From: an uncultured Flavobacteriales bacterium
Lineage (GTDB): Bacteria; Bacteroidota; Bacteroidia; Flavobacteriales_G; Salibacteraceae
Direction: 5' to 3'
DNA: 64,000 bases
NCBI GenBank assembly: GCA_943788775.1
Contig: CALSRO010000003.1
Location: 248,001-312,000 of the forward strand
Made by a program: the position numbers and the translations under genes. Under the pieces are notes generated by a model, which searched no databases, was not told where the DNA came from, and was given only the letters and a program-made list of their open reading frames with translations. Each line of letters begins with the position of its first letter. The first letter of the stretch is position 1. Below, piece by piece: positions 6,968-15,797 of the stretch.

Positions 6968-9139
6968 CTAGTGCGTTTCCTCCGCAGCCGATTCTTCCGT
7001 GGCAGTCTCATCTGAACCATAAGAGATCGTTTCGCCCATGTTGTAGAACATAAACGCCCACTTATCCGCTTGCTCCTGTATGATCATAGAAGTAGGTTTT
7101 CCTGCACCGTGTCCCGCTTTCACATCCACTCGAATTAATACAGGATTAGCACCAACATGAGCATCTTGTAGGGCAGCAGCGAACTTGAATGAGTGGGCAG
7201 GCACTACTCTATCGTCATGATCTGCCGTAGTAACCATAGTAGCAGGGTAATGTGTTCCAGCCTTCGTGTTGTGCACTGGCGAATAACCTAACAAGTACTT
7301 AAACATCTCCTCACTCTCGTCCGAGTTACCATAATCATAGGTCCAACCCGCTCCCGAAGTAAACTTGTGATAACGCAACATATCTAATACCCCAACCGCT
7401 GGAAAAGCAACCCTCATCAAATCTGGACGCTGAGTCATGGTTGCTCCAACTAAAAGACCTCCGTTAGAGCCACCAGCAACAGCCAGTTTTTCAGATGAAG
7501 TGTATTTGTTTGCAATTAGCCATTCAGCAGCGGCAATAAAATCATCAAAAACATTTTGCTTCTGTGTTTTGGTTCCAGCGCTGTGCCATTTCTCGCCATA
7601 TTCTCCACCTCCACGAAGGTTAGCCACAGCAAATACGCCTCCGTTTTCCATCAATACAATATTGGAAGTACTGAAGTTTGGCGTCAAACTAATGTTGAAT
7701 CCACCGTAACCATAGAGCATGGTTGGGTGCGTTCCGTCCAGTTCTAAACCTTTCTTATGAGTAATGATCATAGGCACCTTGGTTCCATCCTTGGATGTGT
7801 AGAACACCTGCTTGCTTTCGAATTGAGTCGGATCAAATTTCACTCCCGATTCTTTATAAACTTCCGATGTTCCAGAAGCGATGTCATACTTGAAAATGGT
7901 TGGTGGATACACGTAAGAAGTAAAGCTATAGTAAAACTCCGTGTCTTCCAGCTCACCTCCAAATCCGCCAGCCGATCCTACACCTGGCAGTTCAATTTCT
8001 CGCTCCACATTTCCTTCGGCATCAATCTGCAATACCATACTTGTGGCATCTTTCAAATAATTCGCGAAGAACTTGCCGCCTGCCGTTCCCACTCGCAATA
8101 CATTTTCGGACTCAGCGATAAAGTCCACCCATGTGTCTGGCATTGGATTCTTAATACTGGTGGACACTACTTTGCCATTAGGCGCATTCATGTTCGTTTT
8201 GATAAAAAGTTTCTCGCCTTCACTGTGAATCACCCAATGATCATTTTCGAAATTGTCGATGATCTGCACGATTTCGCTTCCCTCTTTTCGTAAATCTTGA
8301 ATGTATAGTTCATTTCCGGTGGTGGATGTGGCAGCGCTAATGGTCAAGTAGTTACCGTCTTCCGTAACTCCTCCTCCAATGTATCTTCTAGGCGTGGCAT
8401 CACCACCAAAGACTAATTTGTCCGAAGATTGCGCTGTTCCCAATTGGTGATAAAACAGTTTGTGATATTGTGTCAATCCGCTCAGCTCACTTCCTTCTTT
8501 CGGCTTATCGTAACTGCTGTAATAGAAACCATCATTGCCTTTCCAGCTGATTCCAGAAAACTTAATATCAATCAGTGTATCTTCTAATATTTCTTTGGTT
8601 TCCGCATCCATGACAATCACTTTTCGCCAATCCGATCCTCCTTCTGAAATTTGGAAAGCTAGTTTTGATCCGTCTTTCGTAAAGCTCACACCTGCGAGCG
8701 ATGTTGTACCATCCGAAGAAAACTCATTTGGATTCAGGAATACTTCAGGCTCTCCATCTCCTTGCTGACGATACATCACACTTTGATTTTGCAATCCATC
8801 ATTTTTATAGAAGTAAGTATAGTCTCCTTTAACAGAGGGCGCTGAGAATTTCTCATAATCCCACAACTCTGTCAATCGCTCTTTGATTTGATCCCGAAAT
8901 GGAATTTTATCTAAATAACCAAAGGTCAACTCATTTTGTGCTTTCACCCAAGCCCCCGTTTCCTCGGACAAATCATCTTCTAACCAACGATAAGGGTCGG
9001 CCACTTTAGTTCCGAAATAATCATCCACAACGGTGGTATCCTTTCTTGTTTCAGGGTACATCAATCCTTCTTCCATGGGTTCTTCTGGGCTAGTGCAGGC
9101 TCCTAAAAGAGCGACCGCAAAAAATAAACTTCTTCTCAT
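6968..9139 (-). CDS. Prolyl oligopeptidase (S9A), lipoprotein
   Basis: 723 residues, the usual S9A length plus a lipoprotein signal (LLGAC, Cys15). An N-terminal seven-bladed propeller (about 95-430) covers a C-terminal alpha/beta-hydrolase domain. Catalytic residues visible are Ser558 in GGSNGG, Asp642/643 in DHDDRVVP and His677 in AGHGAGKP. The early motif DPYRWLED (48-55) is typical of the family. It cleaves short peptides after proline and is probably anchored in the periplasm or on the surface to degrade peptides. The tail after about 705 is acidic and low in complexity. Confidence 0.95.
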   Translation of the reverse strand: MRRSLFFAVALLGACTSPEEPMEEGLMYPETRKDTTVVDDYFGTKVADPYRWLEDDLSEETGAWVKAQNELTFGYLDKIPFRDQIKERLTELWDYEKFSAPSVKGDYTYFYKNDGLQNQSVMYRQQGDGEPEVFLNPNEFSSDGTTSLAGVSFTKDGSKLAFQISEGGSDWRKVIVMDAETKEILEDTLIDIKFSGISWKGNDGFYYSSYDKPKEGSELSGLTQYHKLFYHQLGTAQSSDKLVFGGDATPRRYIGGGVTEDGNYLTISAATSTTGNELYIQDLRKEGSEIVQIIDNFENDHWVIHSEGEKLFIKTNMNAPNGKVVSTSIKNPMPDTWVDFIAESENVLRVGTAGGKFFANYLKDATSMVLQIDAEGNVEREIELPGVGSAGGFGGELEDTEFYYSFTSYVYPPTIFKYDIASGTSEVYKESGVKFDPTQFESKQVFYTSKDGTKVPMIITHKKGLELDGTHPTMLYGYGGFNISLTPNFSTSNIVLMENGGVFAVANLRGGGEYGEKWHSAGTKTQKQNVFDDFIAAAEWLIANKYTSSEKLAVAGGSNGGLLVGATMTQRPDLMRVAFPAVGVLDMLRYHKFTSGAGWTYDYGNSDESEEMFKYLLGYSPVHNTKAGTHYPATMVTTADHDDRVVPAHSFKFAAALQDAHVGANPVLIRVDVKAGHGAGKPTSMIIQEQADKWAFMFYNMGETISYGSDETATEESAAEETH

Positions 9140-9238
9140 TTTCTTTTGAATAAGCTACGAATGTAAAACATCACCTTGGCTCAATAACTCAACTTCATTA
9201 ACGATTGCTTCAAATCGTTAATATCGTTATCATTGAAC

Positions 9239-9790
9239 ATGTCAATGTCTAGCGATATCTCCAACGATTTTCTTAAATCCGACACTCAAACTCCCTTTGA
9301 CACTTGCCTTGTCTGCCATAAAAATGTAATCGACTCTGGGGAAGACTATTTCATAGAGCGAATCATGCGCAAAGTGCCTGAGTTTGGTATAAAAGAAACC
9401 CTTTTTGAATATGCCATGTGCATGGATTGTGCTGGAAACATGAAAGGAGAAATGTCTAAGGACTCCATGGAGCGCATAGAGACCTTTTTTAAGGAGCGCG
9501 TAATGTCAATTGATCCATTCGAACGATTAGAAAATCCACTGGAAAAATGCCTGCTTACAGGTAAGGCAATTGACGACAGCCTAGAATTCTCGTACCATGC
9601 CCATTGTCGAGGAAATCAAATGATCGAATCCATATTTCCCTATGCGGTGAGCGATGAAGCCATGGATCAAATCAGTGAATTATTGAGCAAAGAAACCTTG
9701 GATGAATTGGATGATTTCAAAGGAAAATACTTCAATGGTCCGCCCGAAATTGCTGAATTGATCAATCCAAAACGGCTCCTGCCGATTTAA
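9239..9790 (+). CDS. Cysteine-rich cytosolic protein, unknown function
   Basis: About 183 residues from the ATG at 9239; a TTG at 9233 is two codons upstream. No signal peptide. It has a CLVCHK pair near residue 23 and a CMDCAGN pair near residue 61, which together could bind zinc, with charged helical sequence between them. The second half has further single Cys/His residues (ECLLTGK-like and HAHCRGN). I do not recognise the family. It may be a small metal-binding regulator; that is only an inference from the CxxC pairs. Confidence 0.65.
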   Translation: MSMSSDISNDFLKSDTQTPFDTCLVCHKNVIDSGEDYFIERIMRKVPEFGIKETLFEYAMCMDCAGNMKGEMSKDSMERIETFFKERVMSIDPFERLENPLEKCLLTGKAIDDSLEFSYHAHCRGNQMIESIFPYAVSDEAMDQISELLSKETLDELDDFKGKYFNGPPEIAELINPKRLLPI

Positions 9791-9878
9791 GTCCAGTGCC
9801 TACCATCTGCTCATCTTAAATCAACAATCACTAGAAGCAGTAACCATTTTTCGAAAAAGACATTAGCTTTAGCCTTCT

Positions 9879-10562
9879 ATGAAATCACTCTTGTATCTAT
9901 TGCTCTTGGTCAGCATCAATACCGTGGCTCAAGATTCAACCAAGGTTCGATTCTTTGTCAAAGGCGGTGAAAAGTATTTCGTGCGAATCGATGGTGAAAT
10001 ACAACCCCAAACCAACATTTTTCATGTTTCGCAGGGAACACATGAAGTAGAAATATGGTCATTCAAACAACGTACATACAAGGGAACGTTGGAGACTGGT
10101 AACTTAGATTCTACCAATTTCTTCGCTGAGCTTCTTCCTAGTCCAGAATATGTGGCCTATGTTAGAAATACTGACACCTATAAACGGAAGTTATTCTTTG
10201 CTAAAACAGCACCGTTTATTATTACGGGTGTATCCGCTGCAGCTTTGCCCTTCGTAACTGTTAGAAGATTTAACAAGCACGAGGAATTGGTTCAAAACCA
10301 GTTCCTATTTGACAGACAACAAATTACCAGTGAGACGATGGACAACACCAAGTTGCAATACAACGTAGTGAATACTCTTTTTTATGTCAGCGCAATAGGA
10401 ACGGTGGTGGGGTCTGCGAGTTTTTTCCTACTCAGGCCATATGCAAACAAACTGATGCCTCCCACATTTAAGCAGCAAAACCCATTCACGCTTGAGTATA
10501 TGAACCTTACTTTCAATCAGCAAATTCAATCGCCCGAATTTGGTTTAACCTTATCCTTTTGA
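9879..10562 (+). CDS. Exported protein with membrane hairpin, unknown function
   Basis: 227 residues with a signal peptide (1-17, SINTVAQ). A short beta domain (about 20-95) with 'IDGEIQPQTNIFHVSQGTHEVEIW' resembles PEGA-like surface domains by eye. Two hydrophobic segments follow (about 112-130 and 165-188). The C-terminal region ends in phenylalanine. A -7-like TAGCTTTA lies at 9864-9871, eight bases before the start. The following lipoprotein gene is 2 bp downstream, so the two form one unit. Confidence 0.68.
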   Translation: MKSLLYLLLLVSINTVAQDSTKVRFFVKGGEKYFVRIDGEIQPQTNIFHVSQGTHEVEIWSFKQRTYKGTLETGNLDSTNFFAELLPSPEYVAYVRNTDTYKRKLFFAKTAPFIITGVSAAALPFVTVRRFNKHEELVQNQFLFDRQQITSETMDNTKLQYNVVNTLFYVSAIGTVVGSASFFLLRPYANKLMPPTFKQQNPFTLEYMNLTFNQQIQSPEFGLTLSF

Positions 10563-10564
10563 TT

Positions 10565-11206
10565 ATGAAACGATTGAATTATTTAATACTTCTAGGACTA
10601 CTTATCGTATCGTGTAAGCAAAACCCGAAAGCCTGTTTAGAACTTGACGAAAAGTATGAGGTTGGTAGAGAGTATACTTTGACCTCTTGCAGCGAAAACT
10701 ATGAGTTCATAACGTGGGATTTCGGAACTGACCAAAATGGTTTTATTGGCGATGAGGCTCCTCACACATTTCAAGATAAGGGTAGGAAAACCGTAACAAT
10801 TGAAGCCTATTCGCGAGGAGCGTACAACTCTGATGCCGTCAGTCAGAGCATTCGAGTTGCGAATAGAGTCATTGATTATGTTGACATCATTGGTGAGTCA
10901 AATTTCAACCAATTCGAATTGAGTTTTGGAACTCAGGAAATCCCATTCCTTGTGGGGAATATAACTTTTCAGAATAGTGCCCTCGGCACATTCACTGAGG
11001 AAGCCCCTTTTGTCGGGGAAGTAGGGAATGAGATTCGATTGCAACTACCACTAGACAGGGTATCACTCAGCCTTAACGGAAAACGAGGCTCCAACACAAG
11101 TCCGTTGATCTATCAAGAGGTGAAAAACTTTCGTTTCAACACTTCAAACCCAGTGGTGTACAATGGAACCGATTTTACGTTGAAGCTTTACTGGAAATTC
11201 GATTAA
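10565..11206 (+). CDS. PKD-like domain lipoprotein, unknown function
   Basis: 213 residues from the ATG at 10565; an in-frame TTG at 10559 would overlap the previous stop codon but is less likely. The signal LLIVSC marks a lipoprotein (Cys near 17). Residues about 40-100 form a PKD-like fold (YEFITWDFGTD, then HTFQDKGRKTVTIEAYSRG). The C-terminal half is beta-rich without recognisable motifs. It is cotranscribed with the upstream membrane protein and probably acts with it at the envelope. Confidence 0.72.
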   Translation: MKRLNYLILLGLLIVSCKQNPKACLELDEKYEVGREYTLTSCSENYEFITWDFGTDQNGFIGDEAPHTFQDKGRKTVTIEAYSRGAYNSDAVSQSIRVANRVIDYVDIIGESNFNQFELSFGTQEIPFLVGNITFQNSALGTFTEEAPFVGEVGNEIRLQLPLDRVSLSLNGKRGSNTSPLIYQEVKNFRFNTSNPVVYNGTDFTLKLYWKFD

Positions 11207-11208
11207 AC

Positions 11209-11304
11209 AAAAAAGGCAGAAACTCAGCACCATCGAGGGCTTCACTTCTGCCTAAACCTAACTAAACAGCCCGATTTAACGGGATCGAGAAAGAACGACT
11301 AATA
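11209..11304 (-). ncRNA. Candidate small RNA with own promoter and terminator
   Basis: On the minus strand a promoter-like TTG-N23-TACATTCG (11310-11343) is followed by a hairpin CCCG-ttaaat-CGGG (11270-11283), a linker containing TAGGTTTAG, and a terminator hairpin AGGCAGAA...TTCTGCCT (stem arms 11214-11221 and 11246-11253) with six T. The predicted transcript is about 96 nt. No open frame fits. It lies downstream of the Hsp20 terminator, so it is not that gene's 3' end. The same order (hairpin, TAGGTTTAG, terminator) recurs at 55880-55955. The rest of 11207-11475 shows nothing else besides the Hsp20 terminator. Confidence 0.4.
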
Positions 11305-11309
11305 CAATT

Positions 11310-11343
11310 CGAATGTAAGTCGTGACAATTACACAATTTTCAA
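11310..11343 (-). promoter_or_regulatory. Promoter of the candidate small RNA
   Basis: On the minus strand TTG (11341-11343) stands 23 bases before TACATTCG (11310-11317), one mismatch from TAnnTTTG. A second TTG at 11334-11336 gives a 16-base spacing. Confidence 0.4.
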
Positions 11344-11415
11344 ACTTGTGACTAACGGTAAATTGTCGATATGATTGATCTGAAGGTCACATTCATTGTT
11401 CTGTTCCATTAAACA

Positions 11416-11446
11416 ACAAAAAACCCCGCAACTGATGTGACGGGGC
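11416..11446 (-). terminator. Terminator of the Hsp20 gene
   Basis: On the minus strand CCCCG (11441-11445) pairs with CGGGG (11424-11428), followed by six T, about 30 bases after the Hsp20 stop codon. Confidence 0.8.
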
Positions 11447-11475
11447 TTACTCCTCATTACGATACGTTTTCTCGA

Positions 11476-11907
11476 TCAGCTAATCTCTATAACTCTTGCT
11501 GGTTTTGGCTTTACTTCGTCTGCCTTCGGCAAGGTCAACTTCAGAATGCCACTGTCATAGCTTGCGCTAATGCCATCCTCTTTAATGTGATCCTTTGGAA
11601 GATTGAACGAACGTTCAAACGAATGATACTCGAATTCCTTTCGAGTGAACTTGCTGTTGTTCTCCTCGTTTTCAGACTTCTTCTCTACTGAAATTGTGAG
11701 TGTATTGTTTTCGACATTGATTTGAAAATCCTCCTTCGAAAATCCTGGTGCATTCATTTCTACAGTGAATTTATCGGAGTCTTCTGAAATATTGACAGCT
11801 GGCATATAAGTGCGGGTGCTACCCGTATTCCAATCGTTAAACAAATCGTCAAATGTTAATGGAAAATCATTCCATGTGCTTTTTGGTCTTCTTACTAATG
11901 TTTTCAT
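11476..11907 (-). CDS. Hsp20/alpha-crystallin small heat-shock protein
   Basis: 143 residues, normal bacterial Hsp20 length. The alpha-crystallin domain spans about 38-130: VNISEDSDKFTVEMNAPGFSKEDFQI at its start, an EFEYHSFERSFNLP segment, and the closing ASYDSGILKLTLPK motif (usual form A-x-x-x-n-G-v-L). The C-terminus carries the ARVIEIS tail, an I-x-I-type anchor for oligomer assembly. These proteins hold unfolding proteins without ATP. The gene is monocistronic with its own terminator. Confidence 0.95.
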   Translation of the reverse strand: MKTLVRRPKSTWNDFPLTFDDLFNDWNTGSTRTYMPAVNISEDSDKFTVEMNAPGFSKEDFQINVENNTLTISVEKKSENEENNSKFTRKEFEYHSFERSFNLPKDHIKEDGISASYDSGILKLTLPKADEVKPKPARVIEIS

Positions 11908-12098
11908 GATTTAAATGTTTTTCATGCATTAGTCAAGTCTCATTCCAATGATATTATTCTGACAAAAATTCAGTGGATTCTAAATTCAAATGACATTTTA
12001 ACCGATTCATTTACAATTATTTAGAATCTATACGTCAAAACTTCTGATTCAATTAAACTCAGTCGAAAAAACGAAAGGAAAATGCGACTTATCGCTCG

Positions 12099-13061
12099 TT
12101 ATTTGACTAAAGCTGTTTGGACGATTATCTTTTTAGTCAGCGCTCCTAAACGTGGATCAGTGGATTCAACAATGCCGGTTGAAACTGATTTGGTAACCCA
12201 AGTGGAGCTATAATCAAACGTGATCTCATTAACACTTGTAATGTCCATTTTGAAATCACTCATTTGATTTTTAGCCTTATCAGCTGTACTATCAGCAGCT
12301 CCATAAGCAGAAGCCATTTGTTCGACCATTGCCTTCATCATTTCAATAAACTCCGAAATATCCATAACAACCTCCTCTTCTATTATACACGTGGTAGATG
12401 CTTCATCCAACTGTTTTAAGGTATATAAGGTGGTTATATTAATCTCCATCATTGGATTGAATGGGTTTTCGCCCGATTCTACGGCACTTATCTGCTTTCC
12501 AATTTCAAAATCCTTGTTGAACGGAGTAAGCAGGTATCCAATGAATGTCTCCATATAATCCTCCGTTGTTTCCTTGCTTTTAAAAGCCATCTTCAACGGA
12601 GCAAAAACCAACCCCACCATCGATGACATCTCAGGAATTTTTTCATCAAACAAATCCGTAATCGCATCATAGCTATCATTCATAAACAATTGAGCCTCTT
12701 CCCAATTTTGCAATTCAGTTTCTGTGGTGTACTTATCTATCGTAAAAATGAGCTTTAAGTCTTTGTATTCCTCCAGCTCATCGTCCATCTTGTAATACAT
12801 TTCGATGGCTGAAACCAAAGCTTGGTTTTCCATTAATACTTCAACTACATAATAATCTTTGTTTTCTGACAGAACCTCAATTCGAGTGTCATTGTATCGA
12901 GTAGAGTCGGACATAAGAGTTTCATTTTCATACTCGCGTTCATCAATTTGAATGCTGATCGTTTTAACATCCCCAACTTTCCAATTCGGTGTGTATCGAT
13001 ATACCTGAGCGTTAACTTCCAGCGCAGTAAAAAGTAGGGAACAGATCAATAAAGCTTTCAT
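12099..13061 (-). CDS. Exported protein of unknown function
   Basis: 320 residues from the ATG at 13061; the frame extends to 13097, but the signal peptide (MKALLICSLLFTALEVNAQ) begins at this inner Met. The mature part starts with 'YRYTPNWKVGDVKTISI' and is acidic and rich in beta strands and helices, with an alternating threonine/valine pattern like periplasmic lipid-binding or DUF-type proteins. No cysteine pair or catalytic motif is evident. It is divergent from ribBA and stands alone. Confidence 0.72.
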   Translation of the reverse strand: MKALLICSLLFTALEVNAQVYRYTPNWKVGDVKTISIQIDEREYENETLMSDSTRYNDTRIEVLSENKDYYVVEVLMENQALVSAIEMYYKMDDELEEYKDLKLIFTIDKYTTETELQNWEEAQLFMNDSYDAITDLFDEKIPEMSSMVGLVFAPLKMAFKSKETTEDYMETFIGYLLTPFNKDFEIGKQISAVESGENPFNPMMEINITTLYTLKQLDEASTTCIIEEEVVMDISEFIEMMKAMVEQMASAYGAADSTADKAKNQMSDFKMDITSVNEITFDYSSTWVTKSVSTGIVESTDPRLGALTKKIIVQTALVK

Positions 13062-13192
13062 ATAAGATAGATGGGCGTCAAAATGTGAGTTCCTCACTTT
13101 ATAGTAAGGGGAAATTCCGAAAATGATGGATTCAATATTACCTAATTCAGAACTATTTCATGGTCTATTCCGTTACATCTTTAAGGCTTTGA

Positions 13193-13200
13193 TAGCTTTG
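13193..13200 (+). promoter_or_regulatory. -7 promoter element of ribBA
   Basis: TAGCTTTG matches TAnnTTTG exactly, 14 bases before the ribBA start. No FMN riboswitch-like leader fits in this short space. Confidence 0.5.
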
Positions 13201-13214
13201 CAAAAAATAAGAAT

Positions 13215-14420
13215 ATGCTGAATACCATAGAGGAGGCGCTGGAGGACTATAAGCAAGGAAAAGTGGTTATAGTGGTGGATGATGAAAACCGAGAAAATGA
13301 AGGCGATTTCATTTGCTCAGCGGATCATATCACCCCTGAGATTGTGAACTTTATGGCGACCCATGGTCGAGGATTAATCTGTATGGCAATTGTAGAAGAT
13401 CGCTGCGAAGAGCTTGGTTTAGAGCTGATGGTCAGCAACAATACTGCATTGCACGAAACTCCCTTCACGGTTTCCGTTGACCTTATTGGCCGCGGTGTTA
13501 CGACCGGAATCTCTGCCAGTGACAGAGCTGAAACCATCAAGGCATTGGTTGATCCTAATACCAAACTCGAAGAACTTGGAAAACCTGGGCACATATTCCC
13601 GCTTCGCGCAAGGCGCGGTGGAGTTCTAAGAAGAACTGGGCATACAGAGGCTGCTATTGATTTATCAAGATTGTGTGGCTTAAGTGCCGCGGGTGTTTTG
13701 GTTGAAATCATGAATGAAGACGGCACGATGGCTAGGCTTCCTGAATTAGAGGTTATTGCAGAACGTTTTAATCTTAAAATCATTTCTATCGAGGACCTAG
13801 TTGCCTATCGTATGAAAACCGAGCGGTTAGTGCAAAAAGAAGTCGAAGTAAACCTACCTACGGAATGGGGTGATTTTAAAATGCATGCCTACCGACAGAC
13901 AACAACTGGCGAAGAGCATCTTGCCTTGACCAAAGGAGAATGGACCAAGGATGAACCGATTTTGGTTCGCGTACATTCCTCATGTGTAACGGGGGATATT
14001 TTCGGTAGCTACAGGTGTGATTGCGGATTACAATTGCACGAGGCAATGCAAAAAATTGAAGAAGAAGGTAAAGGAGTCTTAGTTTATATGCAACAAGAAG
14101 GTCGTGGAATTGGCTTGATGAACAAGTTAAAGGCATATAAGCTGCAAGAAGAAGGTTTAGATACTGTAGAAGCAAATATTAAACTTGGATTCAAGATGGA
14201 TGAGCGTGACTATGGGGTAGGCGCACAAATATTGAATGATCTTGGAGTGGGAAAGATGAAGCTGATGAGCAACAATCCCAAGAAACGAACAGGATTAATT
14301 GGTTATGGATTGGAGATCACTGATGTAGAATCTATCGAAAGTGAAAGCAATCCACACAATCATAAGTACCTTCAAACAAAGAAGGACAAAATGGGTCACA
14401 ACTTAAAACTCAATCACTAA
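13215..14420 (+). CDS. ribBA: Bifunctional DHBP synthase / GTP cyclohydrolase II
   Basis: 401 residues with both riboflavin-pathway entry activities. Residues 1-200 are RibB, which makes 3,4-dihydroxy-2-butanone 4-phosphate from ribulose 5-phosphate: [11 protein letters not shown] at 22-32 and GHTEAAIDL near 142-150. Residues about 205-401 are RibA, which opens GTP: zinc ligands Cys257, Cys268 and Cys270 in [17 protein letters not shown], and QQEGRGIGL near 293-301. All key residues are present in both halves. A methyltransferase gene follows 5 bp later. Confidence 0.97.
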   Translation: MLNTIEEALEDYKQGKVVIVVDDENRENEGDFICSADHITPEIVNFMATHGRGLICMAIVEDRCEELGLELMVSNNTALHETPFTVSVDLIGRGVTTGISASDRAETIKALVDPNTKLEELGKPGHIFPLRARRGGVLRRTGHTEAAIDLSRLCGLSAAGVLVEIMNEDGTMARLPELEVIAERFNLKIISIEDLVAYRMKTERLVQKEVEVNLPTEWGDFKMHAYRQTTTGEEHLALTKGEWTKDEPILVRVHSSCVTGDIFGSYRCDCGLQLHEAMQKIEEEGKGVLVYMQQEGRGIGLMNKLKAYKLQEEGLDTVEANIKLGFKMDERDYGVGAQILNDLGVGKMKLMSNNPKKRTGLIGYGLEITDVESIESESNPHNHKYLQTKKDKMGHNLKLNH

Positions 14421-14425
14421 CAAGC

Positions 14426-15019
14426 ATGGCGATTGACACCTTTCTTGACGAGAGCTATTGGGATGAACGTTGGCAAAACGGCCAAACTGGATGGGATATT
14501 GGTCATGCCTCTACCCCACTTACTGCTTACTTTGACCAACTAGAGTACAAGGAAATGCGCATTCTGATTCCTGGTTGCGGAAACGCATATGAAGCTGAGT
14601 ACCTATATGACAACGGGTTTAAAAATGTGTTTGTTGTCGACATGTCGTCAACAGCTTTGACTAAGTTTAGTGATAGGTGTCCCTCTTTCCCTAAAGACCA
14701 CTTAATACAATCGGACTACTTTGATCTTGACGAGGAATTTGACTTAATTGTTGAGCAAACCTTTTTCTGTGCTTTAGAACCCAAGTTCAGAAAAGATTAT
14801 GTAAAAAAAACACATGAATTACTGGCTTCTGACGGAATTTTAATGGGTGTACTATTTGATAAAGATTTTGGAAAACCCACACCCCCCTTTGGCGGCACGA
14901 TGGAAGAATACCTAGGACTCTTTCAAAGTCATTTTCTAATAAACACATTGGAGCCTTGCCGTAATAGTATAAAACCGAGAATGGGTAGCGAGCTGTTTAT
15001 TGAAATGGAGAAATCTTGA
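14426..15019 (+). CDS. TPMT-family SAM-dependent methyltransferase
   Basis: 197 residues. The N-terminal YWDERWQNGQTGWDIGHASTP is the thiopurine S-methyltransferase family signature. The SAM-binding loop is ILIPGCGNAYEAEYL (about 48-62), followed by the acidic VVDMS end of strand 2 and a later EQTFFCAL segment. Bacterial members methylate small thiols, halides, selenium or tellurium compounds; the substrate here is unknown. It is cotranscribed with ribBA (5-bp gap) but has no obvious link to riboflavin synthesis. Confidence 0.88.
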   Translation: MAIDTFLDESYWDERWQNGQTGWDIGHASTPLTAYFDQLEYKEMRILIPGCGNAYEAEYLYDNGFKNVFVVDMSSTALTKFSDRCPSFPKDHLIQSDYFDLDEEFDLIVEQTFFCALEPKFRKDYVKKTHELLASDGILMGVLFDKDFGKPTPPFGGTMEEYLGLFQSHFLINTLEPCRNSIKPRMGSELFIEMEKS

Positions 15020-15026
15020 AACGGCT

Positions 15027-15797
15027 TTAGGCTTCTACTTCTTTCGCGATAGATTTCATCAATATTCTATTTCCTTTTGAATCAAGTATCAAATCGAATT
15101 CTACTGTCATTGTAGTTTCATTCTTCGTAATAACAGACTCTTGAAAAGGTTTCGACTCAGAGTTATAATAATGAGCAAAATGAGACGGTCGCATAAGTCC
15201 GGTTGAATCAGATTCAAAGCTCAATCGCTGTTTGCAATCAGATTCCGACTGGCCATCTAATTGAATAAAGAACTTATTAGCAATACCGCGATAGTCTCCC
15301 GTTTCCATATCAAAAACTTGTTTCCCAAACCCAACTGCATAGGGAGACATGCCATCACCACAATTAAAAAAGATGGACAGCGCGCTTACATCCTTAATGG
15401 AAAAGCTTAGATCAATGACACTATCTTTTATTTCGCCAGTCATCAAGTCTTCCACTGATATGGTATCAAACTGTTTGAGTGACTCAACTAACATGGATGG
15501 ATCCATCTTATTCTCCGAATCGAACTCACCGAGATAATTTACACCATACACCTTGGAATCTCCGCTAAAAGCCAACTTCCAAAGTTGGTCTACAAAATTC
15601 TCAAAGTCTCGCTCGCTCTCGTATGCCAGCACTTTATGGTATTCTTTGTTATCTGCCTCATTGTCTAAGCTAACAGTCAGGTTTAATCGATTTTGATAAT
15701 CTGCCGGACGATGAAGCTCATCATCAGGTATGCTTTCATTAGAGGTAGTACATCCATTGATAATAGAAAAACATATTAAGGCAAAGGCTATTCTCAT
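15027..15797 (-). CDS. Lipoprotein at the end of the propeller/SpoIIE unit
   Basis: 256 residues. The signal ends INGC, a lipobox with Cys at about 16. The mature protein is acidic and beta-rich, with three later cysteines and no recognisable domain. Its start codon overlaps the stop of the large propeller/SpoIIE gene by 4 bp (ATGA), so translation is coupled. It may be the periplasmic or outer-membrane partner of that sensor; this is inferred only from gene position. Confidence 0.72.
   Translation of the reverse strand: MRIAFALICFSIINGCTTSNESIPDDELHRPADYQNRLNLTVSLDNEADNKEYHKVLAYESERDFENFVDQLWKLAFSGDSKVYGVNYLGEFDSENKMDPSMLVESLKQFDTISVEDLMTGEIKDSVIDLSFSIKDVSALSIFFNCGDGMSPYAVGFGKQVFDMETGDYRGIANKFFIQLDGQSESDCKQRLSFESDSTGLMRPSHFAHYYNSESKPFQESVITKNETTMTVEFDLILDSKGNRILMKSIAKEVEA

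Noticed and set aside
7757-8293. 178-codon open frame opposite the prolyl oligopeptidase gene
   Set aside because: The minus-strand gene has a full catalytic triad and propeller; the plus-strand frame has a Cys/His/Arg-rich composition typical of an antisense shadow.
13100-13214. FMN riboswitch before ribBA
   Set aside because: The promoter lies only 14 bases before the start codon, leaving no room for an aptamer, and no conserved FMN-aptamer segments are visible.
13325-13783. 152-codon open frame opposite ribBA
   Set aside because: Antisense to the well-conserved RibB domain, with low-complexity serine-rich sequence and no signals.
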